Of a stretch of 64,000 nucleotides of DNA, positions 7,869-17,977 are shown one piece after another. The DNA is taken from positions 310,001 to 374,000 of the forward strand of contig NZ_PDOD01000002.1 of the NCBI RefSeq assembly GCF_003226325.1, given 5' to 3'. Made by a program: the position numbers and the translations under genes. This DNA is from Salipaludibacillus keqinensis (GTDB lineage: Bacteria; Bacillota; Bacilli; Bacillales; Salisediminibacteriaceae). The notes below the pieces were generated by a model. The model was not told the DNA's origin. It did no database searches and saw only the letters and a list, made by a program, of their open reading frames with translations. Every line of letters begins with the position of its first letter. The first letter of the stretch is position 1.

Positions 7869-8912
7869 TTATGAGAGACTCTCTAAATAATCCAAAGCAT
7901 CTTGAAAGGTATTCACAGGGACGATGTCCATCTCTGTGCCGATAGACTCTGCCGTCTCAGCAGCACTGGAATAATTAGAACCTTCCACGCCTAGCTCGTC
8001 CGGAACGAAGAAAATATCTGCACCTGCTTCATGAGAAGCATATACTTTTTGTTTCACACCGCCAATGCGACCAACATTCCCTTCTTCATCAATCGAGCCG
8101 GTGCCAGCTATAGCCCGCCCCTTCGTGATATCTTCTTCTAGCAACTGATTGTATATTTCAAGGGAAAACATCAGTCCCGCTGAAGGACCACCTATTTGAT
8201 CTGTGTTAATTTCAACATCAGGATCGTGGACTAATTCTCGATCAGTTACAGGGTTAGCAATGCCTACTCCACCCCGATCGCCATCTGGATCAATATCTTC
8301 TGGGAAGGGCTCTACAGTAATCGAGACTTGTTCTACCTCATCTTCACGCTCATAGGTGATTTCCACTTCATCCCCTATACCATACTCTCCTAGAAGGGAA
8401 AATAATTTATTAGCTTCCAGAACTTCTTCCCCATCAACTGCGATAATCCGATCGCCCATTTCTAATTTTCCCTCTGCATCCATATCAGGAATGATCGACG
8501 TGACAAACACACCATAATTCTCAAAATAAGCTTCCTTGTCCGCATGATGATAGGCAACAAGGACGGCAAGCTCTTGGGAACCTGTCATCATCATCATTTG
8601 ACGATGGTTATATTCTTCGTCTGTTTCTCCTTCTGGACGTATTTGGTCTTCAGGAATTAATTCTCGTCGGTCACTAAACATGGACCATAAATAGTTCACC
8701 GTATTTGCTTTTCCCATTCGAATCGTTGTAAGCATAAACGTTCCCTCATAAGCATTTCGATCTTCTACCTCTATGACATCACTGAGGACTTTGGCATCCC
8801 CTGGCACGGTAAAATAATAAGGCAATTGAATGAAATTAACTGCGATAAGTATGGAGAATAAAATCACCCACTTTATCAGCGATCTATTTGAACGTTTCGG
8901 GGTTTCCCTCAT
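7869..8912 (-). CDS. ylbL: PDZ and Lon-type serine protease domain protein YlbL
   Basis: Membrane-anchored protease of about 347 residues; the B. subtilis homologue degrades the SOS division inhibitor YneA. One N-terminal transmembrane helix (about residues 13-33) is followed by a PDZ domain (about 110-200) and a Lon-like protease domain. The catalytic Ser lies in QIGGPSAGLMFSLE (near residue 240) and the Lys in GRIGGVKQKVYASHEAGA (near 285), giving the Ser-Lys dyad. The start at 8912 is chosen for GGAAGGA eight bases upstream; it overlaps the ylbK 3' end by 29 bases, so the two are translationally coupled. Confidence 0.9.
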   Translation of the reverse strand: MRETPKRSNRSLIKWVILFSILIAVNFIQLPYYFTVPGDAKVLSDVIEVEDRNAYEGTFMLTTIRMGKANTVNYLWSMFSDRRELIPEDQIRPEGETDEEYNHRQMMMMTGSQELAVLVAYHHADKEAYFENYGVFVTSIIPDMDAEGKLEMGDRIIAVDGEEVLEANKLFSLLGEYGIGDEVEITYEREDEVEQVSITVEPFPEDIDPDGDRGGVGIANPVTDRELVHDPDVEINTDQIGGPSAGLMFSLEIYNQLLEEDITKGRAIAGTGSIDEEGNVGRIGGVKQKVYASHEAGADIFFVPDELGVEGSNYSSAAETAESIGTEMDIVPVNTFQDALDYLESLS

Positions 8913-9693
8913 TAGTTGGCTCCTTCCAATCACGAATAAGTTGCAATATTGTAGGGGTCACTTTTTCAGCTTCCCGCTTCCCTTGTTCGATGATTTCCTT
9001 CGCTTCAGTAAATTGTGTTGCTGTGTATTCTGTTAAAATCGGTCTGATCATTAAATCTGACTGCATTTCCCGGTAAATCATCATTTCCTTTTCCATAATA
9101 TCCATGCTTTGCATGATCACATCGTAGATAGATGTTATTTGAGGAGACGAGTTAAAATAGGATACATCCACACCGAAAACCAGATCGGCCCCCATCTCTT
9201 TAACGACAGAAACAGGGACACGGTCGATCACTCCTCCATCTACATATAAGCGGTCGTCTATTTTTTCAGGAACGAAGATTCCAGGGATCGCAATACTTGC
9301 CCGGACAGACTGAGCGATATCCCCTGTACTGAAAACCACTTTTTTTCCTTTAATCAAATCTGTAGCGACGATATGAACAGGAGGCGATAGATCTTCTAAC
9401 TTTTTTCCTTGAACGAGCATATGAATAAATTGCTTTGCCTTTACCCCTTTAATAAATCCCATCTTCGGGACGGTAAAATCAAAGATGTATTTTCTTCTAA
9501 AATGAAGTGCCAGCCTTTCTAATGTGTCTGGAGAATAACCACTGGAATACAAAACACCCACTAAAGCTCCCATACTACTTCCAGCTATATAATCAATCGG
9601 GATTTTCGCCTCAGTCCACGCTTTAAGAACTCCAATATGAGCATACCCTCTAGAACCTCCCGAACCTAAAGCTAATCCTATTTTAGGCCTCAT
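8884..9693 (-). CDS. ylbK: Patatin-like phospholipase family protein YlbK (RssA-like)
   Basis: Predicted serine acyl hydrolase with a Ser-Asp dyad, about 269 residues. The oxyanion loop GSGGSRG (residues 10-16), nucleophile elbow AGSSMG near residue 38 and the DGG of VDGGVIDRVP near 157 are all present. The start at 9693 (MRPKIGLAL) follows GGGGGAGATGTG; an upstream in-frame ATG at 9825 would add 44 residues with no family counterpart. It overlaps the start of ylbL. Real substrate unknown; family members are often called RssA homologues. Confidence 0.9.
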   Translation of the reverse strand: MRPKIGLALGSGGSRGYAHIGVLKAWTEAKIPIDYIAGSSMGALVGVLYSSGYSPDTLERLALHFRRKYIFDFTVPKMGFIKGVKAKQFIHMLVQGKKLEDLSPPVHIVATDLIKGKKVVFSTGDIAQSVRASIAIPGIFVPEKIDDRLYVDGGVIDRVPVSVVKEMGADLVFGVDVSYFNSSPQITSIYDVIMQSMDIMEKEMMIYREMQSDLMIRPILTEYTATQFTEAKEIIEQGKREAEKVTPTILQLIRDWKEPTNEGNPETFK

Positions 9694-9931
9694 CACATCT
9701 CCCCCACTATTTCCAAGCTGATAATTTACAGGTCTAAAATGACTCATTTCAGTATATTTATTTATGGACAAGTGTATGAAATCAACTTTCCCTCTTTTAT
9801 ATATAGAGGAGAAAAAAGAGTTCATTCATCCCTTCCTGTAATTTATTTCATCCTTTTTAGATAAATAACTATTCATCATGAGGTATTTTTCAATGCTTGT
9901 GCATGATAATTTGAACTAAAGGAGTCATCAC

Positions 9932-11149
9932 ATGTCTCGAATTGATCTGTTCAGAACGTTTCTTTACGGCGTTTCTGCTACATTTATAGCGATATGTTTC
10001 ATGCTCTTTCCTAAAGAAGCTTATGAAGCTTCTTCTAGAGGCATGACGGTCTGGTGGGAAGTCGTGTTCCCATCTTTACTACCCTTTTTTATTTTATCAG
10101 ATTTCCTGATTCGATTCGGAGTGGTTTCGTTTATCGGTACATTGTTCGAGCCCTTAATGAGGCCCCTGTTTCGCGTCCCTGGCTCTGGCGGGTTTGTTTG
10201 GGCGATGGGTTTGGCATCAGGCTTTCCTTCCGGTGCGAAATACACGACTCGCCTGTGGGAAGAGGGACATATAACGAAAATTGAAGGAGAACGTCTCGTT
10301 TCCTTCAGTAATGCCTCAAACCCTTTGTTTATATTTGGTGCTATTGCTGTCGGTTTTTTTCAGAATGCCGCCCTCGGCTTGTTATTGGCCACGGCTCATT
10401 ATGCAGGGAACTTAATCGTTGGTTTGATCATGCGTTTTCACGGATCTAAACTGGATGAGACTACCACCAACCAGAACAAATCCATATCCATGAAGAAAGC
10501 CATTAAAAAAATGCATAAGGACCGCATGAAACAACACGAACCTTTAGGCAAAATGATGGGAGATGCCGTTCAATCATCCATTCATACGTTATTGATGATT
10601 GGTGGGTTTATGATCTTTTTCGCCGTATTAAATCAAATTTTAGAGATGATTCACTTTTCTTTGGTATTTCAATTTATCATTTCTATTATACTCAATTGGA
10701 TGGAAATGCCCAAAGAATTAAGCCCTGGAATCATTGCAGGATTGTTTGAAATCACGATCGGCAGTCAGCGAATCAGCGATGTTTACCAGGCCTCTTTGTT
10801 GCAACAAGCAGTGATTACAAGCTTCATCTTGGCATTTAACGGGTTCAGTGTCCAAGCGCAAGTAGCTAGCATCCTAGCCAAGACAAATATAAGATTCTTA
10901 CCTTTTTTCGTCGCTCGGTGTCTTCACGGTTGCATATCGGCGATCTTAACGCTAATTCTTTTTCAACCTCTGTATACTGATCGAATCCTGGATTCAACTC
11001 TTCCTGCAAGTCAACAACCGAGAAACGAAGAGTCTCTCCAAGCTTTTTTGGTTCATATGTATGAGTGGCTTACGACTTATGGTAGTACGATTACGCTCGT
11101 ATGTCTCTCTGCGTGGATTGTCTTATCATTAACAAAAAAGCTTAATTAG
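9932..11149 (+). CDS. ylbJ: Sporulation integral membrane protein YlbJ
   Basis: Polytopic membrane protein of 405 residues needed for spore heat resistance in B. subtilis. It contains two nucleoside-recognition (Gate) domain halves: MGLASGFPSGAKYTTRLWEEG near residue 90 and GLFEITIGSQRISD near 272. About eight to ten hydrophobic helices span the sequence, including a hydrophobic C-terminus. The ATG has AAAGGAG upstream. It is divergent from ylbK and convergent with coaD, as in B. subtilis. The transported compound, if any, is not known. Confidence 0.92.
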   Translation: MSRIDLFRTFLYGVSATFIAICFMLFPKEAYEASSRGMTVWWEVVFPSLLPFFILSDFLIRFGVVSFIGTLFEPLMRPLFRVPGSGGFVWAMGLASGFPSGAKYTTRLWEEGHITKIEGERLVSFSNASNPLFIFGAIAVGFFQNAALGLLLATAHYAGNLIVGLIMRFHGSKLDETTTNQNKSISMKKAIKKMHKDRMKQHEPLGKMMGDAVQSSIHTLLMIGGFMIFFAVLNQILEMIHFSLVFQFIISIILNWMEMPKELSPGIIAGLFEITIGSQRISDVYQASLLQQAVITSFILAFNGFSVQAQVASILAKTNIRFLPFFVARCLHGCISAILTLILFQPLYTDRILDSTLPASQQPRNEESLQAFLVHMYEWLTTYGSTITLVCLSAWIVLSLTKKLN

Positions 11150-11208
11150 ACTGTGAAGGGTAGCGTGAACGTTCTCTACGACTAGAAAGAGGTTCTATCA
11201 TTTACCTA

Positions 11209-12254
<1,046 letters not shown>

Positions 12255-12424
12255 AAACCTCACCTATCTACTGATTATCGTTGTTCTATCTTATCATAAT
12301 GGAAAATGATGAAAAAATGAACTCTAGCTGCTTCAACCAAATAAATCATTCGATCAAAGTATAAACTTTCCACATACGTTCATAATAAAGGTAGCAACAT
12401 GATAATCCATGTTGTGGACAACCG

Positions 12425-12465
12425 CGGAGAAGACTTACGTTTCCCCATAAGTTCTTCCTCCGGTT
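12425..12465. other. Imperfect stem-loop between MFS gene and rsmD
   Basis: CGGAGAAGACTTA pairs with TAAGTTCTTCCTCCG with two bulges around a pyrimidine-rich loop. A second small hairpin (CAACATG/CATGTTG) lies at about 12397-12415. The 278-base space otherwise holds no gene. Function unknown; it may be part of the rsmD leader. Confidence 0.35.
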
Positions 12466-12504
12466 TCTCCTCTCCCATTGCTTTGGCTGATCGGGTTTAC
12501 CGGT

Positions 12505-12539
12505 CTGCGTAAAAGCAGCCTGTAGTAAATTACTACAGG
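12505..12539 (-). terminator. Terminator of the MFS gene
   Basis: Palindrome CCTGTAGTAA/TTACTACAGG around a single base (12519-12539), read on the minus strand into CTGCTTTTACG. It overlaps the gene's own TAG stop at 12533. Confidence 0.7.
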
Positions 12540-13735
12540 TTCTTTCTTTTTATATGGACAAAAGGAATCACTTTCCACCAAACGATCGCCACATTCATAC
12601 ATAACAAGACAGTGGAAACGACAAACAAACTGCGAATCCCAAACCCTCCTGCTAACCAACCACCGGCAACTGGTCCTATCATCGTTCCTAAATACATCGC
12701 GCTATTAGAAAATCCATACGTTCGACTCTCCATGCCTTCAGGAGAAACATGACGAATTAACGTGTTAATGGAGGGCAGTAAACCACCTAGAGACAACCCT
12801 AGTAAAAATCGCAACCCTACAAGTTGCCAGTAATCTTGCACAAAGGCTTGAGGTAACGTCACTAAAGTGGCAAATATCAATGAAATTAACAAGACCTTCT
12901 CTGCACCTTTACGATCACTTAATCGACCTAGAATGGGACTTGAAGACATGTTCGCAAATCCCATCACCGACATGACCAACCCAGCATAGAAGGCAACATT
13001 TTGACCAGGGGAGAGTTCTTGTACGAAAATGGACAGGAGTGGATTGATTCCGATTAGCGCGCATTGAACAATAAATAAAACGACAAACAAGGAGAAAACA
13101 GGCTTGTTGGAGATAATCTTCCTAAAATCTTGTCTTTGTGTTGTCGGCTTTTCGTTGTCTTTTTTTTCAAAGTCTTCATGAACAAAAAACAAAACGATGA
13201 GAGCCGCAAATAAAATGGCTATTCCTGTTACATAAAAGATCATCCGAAATCCAATCAGGTCAGCCATGAATCCTCCAAACAGCGGGCCGAAAATACCGCC
13301 AGCAACAGCTGAAGCTTGGAGTAAGCCTAGAGCTTGCCCAACTTGCTTCTTCGGTGTCGTAATCGAAATTAACCCGATAGAAGCAGGAATAAAACCAGAG
13401 ATAATCCCGTTCAAAAACCTTAAAATTAACAGAGACCATGGACCCGTTGCAAATCCCGTTAAAATGATGACAATGGCCATACCAAAACCTGACCGGAGAA
13501 CCATCAATTTTCGTCCATGCCGATCGGCCAACTTTCCCCAGAAAGGAGAGAAAAGGAAAGCGGATAAAAAGTTAATCCCGAAAATAACCCCGGTCCACCT
13601 GCTTATATTGTCATTTCCTGATACTCCTAATTCTTGTAAGTACAAAGGTAAAAAAGGAATAATCATGGTCATGGAACCCATCACAAAAAATTGACAAATC
13701 ATGAGTATGTATAAATTTTTCTTCCACTTCTTCAC
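12533..13735 (-). CDS. MFS drug:H+ antiporter-like transporter (MdtG-like, DHA1)
   Basis: Twelve-helix major facilitator protein of about 400 residues. MFS motif A is clear as GKLADRHGRKLMVLRSG near residue 68, with its C-terminal echo GRLSDRKGAEK near 265; GGIFGPLFGGF near 140 fits the antiporter motif C of drug exporters. The GTG at 13735 follows AAGAGGA; a longer TTG-started version (13762) has no ribosome site. Closest in pattern to MdtG-type multidrug carriers, but substrate cannot be read. It is inserted between rsmD and ylbG, which are adjacent in B. subtilis. Confidence 0.82.
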   Translation of the reverse strand: MKKWKKNLYILMICQFFVMGSMTMIIPFLPLYLQELGVSGNDNISRWTGVIFGINFLSAFLFSPFWGKLADRHGRKLMVLRSGFGMAIVIILTGFATGPWSLLILRFLNGIISGFIPASIGLISITTPKKQVGQALGLLQASAVAGGIFGPLFGGFMADLIGFRMIFYVTGIAILFAALIVLFFVHEDFEKKDNEKPTTQRQDFRKIISNKPVFSLFVVLFIVQCALIGINPLLSIFVQELSPGQNVAFYAGLVMSVMGFANMSSSPILGRLSDRKGAEKVLLISLIFATLVTLPQAFVQDYWQLVGLRFLLGLSLGGLLPSINTLIRHVSPEGMESRTYGFSNSAMYLGTMIGPVAGGWLAGGFGIRSLFVVSTVLLCMNVAIVWWKVIPFVHIKRKNL

Positions 13736-13849
13736 TTCTATCCTCTTCTTTCTATAATGCAAACAAAACTGATAAAAATAGTGGCTGGCGTGGATATTAA
13801 ACAGGAAGTACTCTCATTGTTTTCAAGTGCTATCTACTCGAAAACGGAG

Positions 13850-14151
13850 TTTAGATCGCTAGTTGGCGACGTTCAATCCTTTTTCCATTCGTGAACGTAA
13901 CTAAACTCCCTAGTTAACGACGTTTACCCCTTTTTCTCTTTGCGAACGTAGCTAAACTCCCTAGTTAGCGACATTCACCCCTTTTTCTCTTTGCAAACGT
14001 AGCTAAACTCCGTAGTTAGCGACGTTCACCCCTTTTTCTCTTTGCGTACGTAGCTAAACCCCCTAGTTGACGACGTTCACCCCTTTTTCTCTTTGCAAAC
14101 GTAGCTAAACTCCGTAGTTAGCGACGTTCACCCCTTTTTCTTTTTGCGAAC
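13850..14151. repeat. 51-bp tandem repeat array
   Basis: About six copies of a 51-base unit with clear starts (CTAAACTCC or CTAAACCCC) at 13901, 13952, 14003, 14054 and 14105, and a diverged copy at 13850. Each unit contains TAGTTAGCGACGTTCACCCC followed by a pyrimidine stretch and a GAACGTAG-like end. It fills the 470-base gap between the MFS gene and ylbG. No ribosome site or convincing ORF accompanies it. Confidence 0.9.
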
Positions 14152-14171
14152 AACTTGTCCGGATAACAAAT

Positions 14172-14205
14172 CTAAAAAGAAAAACCTTCAGAGGTACTCT
14201 GAAGG
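14172..14205 (-). terminator. ylbG terminator
   Basis: CCTTCAGAG/CTCTGAAGG palindrome at 14185-14205, running on the minus strand into TTTTTCTTTTTAG right at the ylbG stop. Confidence 0.8.
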
Positions 14206-14481
14206 CTAAATTCCCATTTTATAATCGTCCTTCTTCGCCTTTTGAGGCACTGAATTTTGATATTCTGTCTTGATCCAAGGACGCATAGACATAGATACTT
14301 TCTTCACAAAATGAAAAGACTGCAATTTATTCATTGTTTCTTCTGCTCGTTCTTCATCACAGTAAAGAATGACATACTTCATTTTTTTAGATACGTAATG
14401 GATGTTGCCGAAACGTTTAATTTGTTTCACTTGTTTCAATGATTGAACCCAAACGGCTAATCCGACACGACCTCTAACCAT
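14206..14481 (-). CDS. ylbG: DUF2129 family protein YlbG
   Basis: Conserved Bacillales cytosolic protein of 91 residues with no established role. The segment YGNIHYISK-like (FGNIHYVSKKMKYVILYCD, about residues 24-42) and VKKVSMSMRPWIKTEY near 59 are the family hallmarks. The start ATG is supported by AAAGGAG eight bases upstream. It follows ylbF as in B. subtilis. Confidence 0.9.
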   Translation of the reverse strand: MVRGRVGLAVWVQSLKQVKQIKRFGNIHYVSKKMKYVILYCDEERAEETMNKLQSFHFVKKVSMSMRPWIKTEYQNSVPQKAKKDDYKMGI

Positions 14482-14541
14482 AGAAAATTCTCCTTTACTA
14501 GCACTTTAGTAATAACATTTATGCAAGGATATAGCTTCAAG

Positions 14542-14985
14542 TTAGCCGCATCCACAACTGCCGCCTGAACCACATCCACCAGCACATCCACTGGATTGGT
14601 CAAAAAATGGATTGCCAGTAGGTACTTTTATTTCAGTAGAAACACTATGGGCAATAATTGCACTTACTTCATTGAGCATACTCTCTAATTCTTTTTCACT
14701 CGCCTTATATTCAGCAATCAACGGGTGTGTATCAACCTTTCGTTTATATTCACGGACTTCAGAAGTAATTTTACGAAAATCAGGGTGATACTTCCCAAAT
14801 CTTTGCACTTCCTCATATTGTTCTTTTAATCCGCTAAAATGTCTTAGCATGGATTGAGCTTCACTATTTTGCTGTACCTGTTTTTTTATTTCTATATAGT
14901 TAATGAAAACATCCGAAGAAAGGATGATTTCGCTAAAATCATGGGACTCTTGGAGAATATTTACATCAGTCATAGTTGTCACCAT
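14542..14985 (-). CDS. ricF: RicF (YlbF), subunit of the RicAFT complex
   Basis: With RicA (YmcA) and RicT (YaaT) this protein forms the Y-complex, which steers RNase Y-dependent mRNA processing and affects competence, biofilm and sporulation. The 147-residue protein has the helical YlbF/YmcA domain (about residues 5-110) and a Gly/Cys-rich tail with four Cys (CAGGCGSGGSCGCG, last 14 residues). That tail fits the reported Fe-S cluster ligands of the complex. Start at 14985 follows GGAGGTG. Confidence 0.92.
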   Translation of the reverse strand: MVTTMTDVNILQESHDFSEIILSSDVFINYIEIKKQVQQNSEAQSMLRHFSGLKEQYEEVQRFGKYHPDFRKITSEVREYKRKVDTHPLIAEYKASEKELESMLNEVSAIIAHSVSTEIKVPTGNPFFDQSSGCAGGCGSGGSCGCG

Positions 14986-15144
14986 CTTTTAACACCTCCA
15001 CTGTATAAGTATACCACGAATCACCATGGGAACGAAACTTCGGAAAGCGAATAAACTCACACTAATTTAGTCTCTTCGGTGTTCGTCGGTAACCTGGACG
15101 ATCAGCAAAGCCCTCTTGGGAGATCCCCTTTTAAGTATTTTTTT

Positions 15145-15187
15145 TCAAAATAAAACAGGCGACGAAACTATGTTTCGTTCACCTGTC
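15145..15187 (-). terminator. ylbE terminator
   Basis: ACAGGTGAACGAAA pairs with TTTCGTCGCCTGT on the minus strand, followed by TTTTATTTTG. Confidence 0.75.
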
Positions 15188-15404
15188 TCATCATTTCAAT
15201 CATCATCATCGCCAGATTCATATTTTTATGAATCTGTTCCATTCTTTGTGGTAACGTCTTCCCGAAATACACATTTGCTTCTTGAACCATTTGCTTTAAT
15301 AGATCTGGATCTCTCCCTAATTTTCGATACCAAGCAGGATGTAATCTCAAGTATTGGTGAAGCTCGGACTTGGAACGAATCACTTCATAAACTTCGGGTC
15401 GCAT
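15168..15404 (-). CDS. ylbE: YlbE-like protein
   Basis: Small Bacillaceae protein of 78 residues, function unknown. Starts MRPEVYEVIRSKSELHQYLR and continues HPAWYRKLGRDP near residue 24, both typical of the YlbE family. A strong ribosome site GAGGAGGGAG lies upstream. It follows ylbD by 16 bases. Confidence 0.88.
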   Translation of the reverse strand: MRPEVYEVIRSKSELHQYLRLHPAWYRKLGRDPDLLKQMVQEANVYFGKTLPQRMEQIHKNMNLAMMMIEMMRQVNET

Positions 15405-15420
15405 AGACTCCCTCCTCTAA

Positions 15421-15834
15421 CTAATCTTCCCAAAATGAGAAAGGAGACTGCTGTTCAGGTCTTGGAGGCGGTTCTGGTGTTTGCTGTTGCTTGAATTGAC
15501 TTACCAACTCCTGAATAGACCCTACAACGGTACTGAACTGAGCCAAATGATGTTGTACATCATTTAAATTCATTTTCTTTAGCATACCTAAGAGATCAAC
15601 GTCACCCGCTTTATCTTCCGTTTCGCCTTCCGTCTCCTTCTCTTCACCAGTCCCTTCTTCCTCGCCACTGGGTTTGTATGATTCCCAGATGTCGTCTTCT
15701 TCTCCAAACAACATCCACTCTTCAAATAAATCTTGCAACGTCTTATCACCTGAATTCACGTCTCTTAATACATAAGGGTTTTCTTTCACAAAAATTTTAA
15801 ACTTCTTCACATCCGGATGTAAGGATTGACTCAC
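15421..15834 (-). CDS. ylbD: Spore coat-associated protein YlbD
   Basis: Protein of about 137 residues in the YlbD (YlbD_coat) family, reported in the spore coat. The N-terminus, SLHPDVKKFKIFVKENP, is the conserved part; a Glu-rich middle (GEEEGTGEEKETEGETEDK) and a Pro/Gln tail follow. GTG at 15834 is preferred because GAGGTG sits six bases upstream; the ATG at 15852 overlaps that site. The acidic stretch is longer than in B. subtilis, as expected in a halotolerant relative. Confidence 0.82.
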   Translation of the reverse strand: MSQSLHPDVKKFKIFVKENPYVLRDVNSGDKTLQDLFEEWMLFGEEDDIWESYKPSGEEEGTGEEKETEGETEDKAGDVDLLGMLKKMNLNDVQHHLAQFSTVVGSIQELVSQFKQQQTPEPPPRPEQQSPFSFWED

Positions 15835-15907
15835 TTCCTTCACCTCTCTCATATCACTGCCATTTACTACATCATAATTAAATGGAGAGAAAGGTGTGCG
15901 CCTATTT

Positions 15908-17008
15908 TTATCTGGGTGTAATAAAATTTTGTGTGTAATAATCTTCGTAAACCCCAGCCCCTAAATGAGTCAGATCTTCACTTAAGAGGTTAACTCTATG
16001 CCCTTCGCTGTTCAACCATCCTTCTACAGCAGCAATGCCATCCACGTACCTTGCTGCGATGTTTTCAGCAGCCATTCTATAAGATACATCATCACTCTCT
16101 AACCGGTCTTTAAGTTCCCCGTGATTGGGAGAAGTATGAGAAAAGTATTCATTGTCAAACATATCTTTGCTATGATAATAGGCTGTTTCTGCCGCCTCGC
16201 TATGCCAGCTCAAGAGATCCAATTCATGTCTTTCTCTAATCTTATTACTTAAATCAAAAATTTGTCTTGCTTGGCTTTCATCCCATTCCTCTTTTTCTTC
16301 ACCAGTTAACTGTTCTTTTTCGGGAAGCTCCCCCGTGTATTGCAAGGAATACGGTCTATGTGTAAGAAGGACTTCATCATTCAAATACCTTACTGAAGAT
16401 AATTGGTTCGTAAACGTGTCAAAATATAACTGCGCCCACACCCCATCTTCTATTTGAACAAGTGGCCTTGATCGGAGTTCTGTCTCTGTTAGTGTAAACG
16501 TATAGGATGAGAGACCCTGTGTCACCGTTTGTTCCGAATCAAAAGAGTAAATGTCAGAAACTGTCTCATACTCTTCATTTATTCCCATATCTTTTAACTG
16601 GACAGCTTCACTATTAGTGAAAGCTGTAACGACTCCCTCTTCTGATATACCAAATTGTTTGTACCTATCTTCAAATTGATACACATGCCAGTCATATCCA
16701 TAGGGAGTAACGTCCACTCGATCCGGGTCGCCTAAATCATCGACAAGCTTCTCTTCCTCTTGACCGATCCATTCATGTAAATCTCCCTCTGAACTACGGA
16801 AGACTTCATTGCTCTCGTTTTCATCCGTATTCTCTTCTTCTTCCTCATCCGGAGCTAGAAATTCTGATTCTGCCTCGAAGTTCGGCTCCAGTGTCAGTTG
16901 AAGTTCAGGTCTATCCTCTGTGGACAGCTCATCTAACAAATCATATCCTATATAAGCTACGCTTAAAAAGACGATAAATGTAATTAAAAATGCGAGGAAC
17001 GGCTTCAT
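15908..17008 (-). CDS. ylbC: CAP-superfamily secreted protein YlbC
   Basis: Exported or membrane-anchored protein of about 366 residues. An N-terminal hydrophobic helix (residues 3-22) is followed by an acidic linker, a CAP-associated domain (about 70-215) and a C-terminal CAP/SCP domain with ARQIFDLSNKIRERHELDLL near 245, HSKDMFDNEYFSHTSPNHG near 283 and AAENIAA near 315. The start ATG at 17008 follows AAGGGGTGA; an in-frame ATG at 17098 lacks support. CAP domains bind lipids or act as proteases in some cases; the role here is unknown. Confidence 0.9.
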   Translation of the reverse strand: MKPFLAFLITFIVFLSVAYIGYDLLDELSTEDRPELQLTLEPNFEAESEFLAPDEEEEENTDENESNEVFRSSEGDLHEWIGQEEEKLVDDLGDPDRVDVTPYGYDWHVYQFEDRYKQFGISEEGVVTAFTNSEAVQLKDMGINEEYETVSDIYSFDSEQTVTQGLSSYTFTLTETELRSRPLVQIEDGVWAQLYFDTFTNQLSSVRYLNDEVLLTHRPYSLQYTGELPEKEQLTGEEKEEWDESQARQIFDLSNKIRERHELDLLSWHSEAAETAYYHSKDMFDNEYFSHTSPNHGELKDRLESDDVSYRMAAENIAARYVDGIAAVEGWLNSEGHRVNLLSEDLTHLGAGVYEDYYTQNFITPR

Positions 17009-17145
17009 TCCCGTCACCCCTTTCCTATATGATGATACTCCATTCAAATTCATCTTACCTGTTTTCAAAGAAAAATGAAAAGAGAAGACCTTATTCATAC
17101 GTTCGAAGGCCTTCTCATGATGCTTTATTTAATTATAGACTGAAT

Positions 17146-17574
17146 TTAATGGTGGTATTCAGGACGTTCTGATATTTCTGTTAAAGCAATCGCTGCATTA
17201 TGCTCCGTTGACGTGTGAATAGCCAAATCACCTAATGAGACGATCCCGACTAACTGGTTCCCTTCAACTACGGGCAACCGTCTGATTTGATTTTCTGCCA
17301 TCAGTTTCGCAGCTTCACCTACCTCCATATCAGGAGTGGCTGTAAATAGGTGATCACTCATGAGCTCTTCTAATGAAGAAGAGTTAGGGCGTTTTTCAGC
17401 TACACCTCTCACAACAATATCACGATCTGTAATCATCCCTAGCAGTTGACGTTCCTGGCAAATAGGTATTGCCCCTACATTTTGTTCTTTCATTTTCACG
17501 GCCGCTTCATAGACGTTGTCTACTGGAGAACACGTATCTACTGTTTCGGTCATGATATCTTTTAATGTGGTCAT
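17146..17574 (-). CDS. ylbB: CBS-domain pair protein YlbB
   Basis: Two tandem CBS modules in 142 residues (about 7-60 and 72-130), including GMITDRDIVVRGVAE and RRLPVVEGNQLVGIVSLGDLA. CBS pairs usually sense adenosyl nucleotides. No other catalytic domain is present. In B. subtilis ylbB is expressed in sporulating cells. Ribosome site GGAGGAATTAACG. Confidence 0.92.
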   Translation of the reverse strand: MTTLKDIMTETVDTCSPVDNVYEAAVKMKEQNVGAIPICQERQLLGMITDRDIVVRGVAEKRPNSSSLEELMSDHLFTATPDMEVGEAAKLMAENQIRRLPVVEGNQLVGIVSLGDLAIHTSTEHNAAIALTEISERPEYHH

Positions 17575-17864
17575 CGTTAATTCCTCCTTTTCAGATTCAT
17601 TTATATCCTTTCCTTTAAACCCAGAAAATATTTTTCCATGTTTTAACGTGGTATCGTTGCAACGGGAGTGAATTCGTAATATTATAAGGAAGAGTTAATA
17701 AATTCTCCATGGATTCGGAGTATTTATTTAATAACTTTAGCGGAATTTCTAACGAGATGAATCTTTTTGAACAAAACCATTTAAACATGCCATTCTTTCT
17801 TAATTATTTCTCTGTATAACCTGTTGTTGATGATCTAACCGTTCTTACATTGATCATGTTAGTT

Positions 17865-17893
17865 TTGTCAAAAGTAAAATGTTTTACTAAAAC
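17865..17893 (+). promoter_or_regulatory. Candidate promoter and operator of ylbA
   Basis: TTGTCA, a 17-base spacer and TAAAAC read as a sigma-A promoter about 85 bases upstream of ylbA. The spacer is almost filled by an inverted repeat, AGTAAAATGTTTTACT (17873-17888), placed where a repressor would block polymerase. The remaining divergent space to ylbB (17575-17977) shows no gene. Confidence 0.45.
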
Positions 17894-17977
17894 ATATAGA
17901 AAAAACCATTTCTCATCAATTACAGCGTCTTACAGACAAAAAACAAAAGAAAGATCGATTTCTAGGAGGTAATAATT

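Noticed and set aside
13850-14151. CRISPR array
   Set aside because: The 51-base units are contiguous tandem copies with no unique spacers between conserved repeats, and no cas gene is nearby. The 21-base arrays fail for the same reason.
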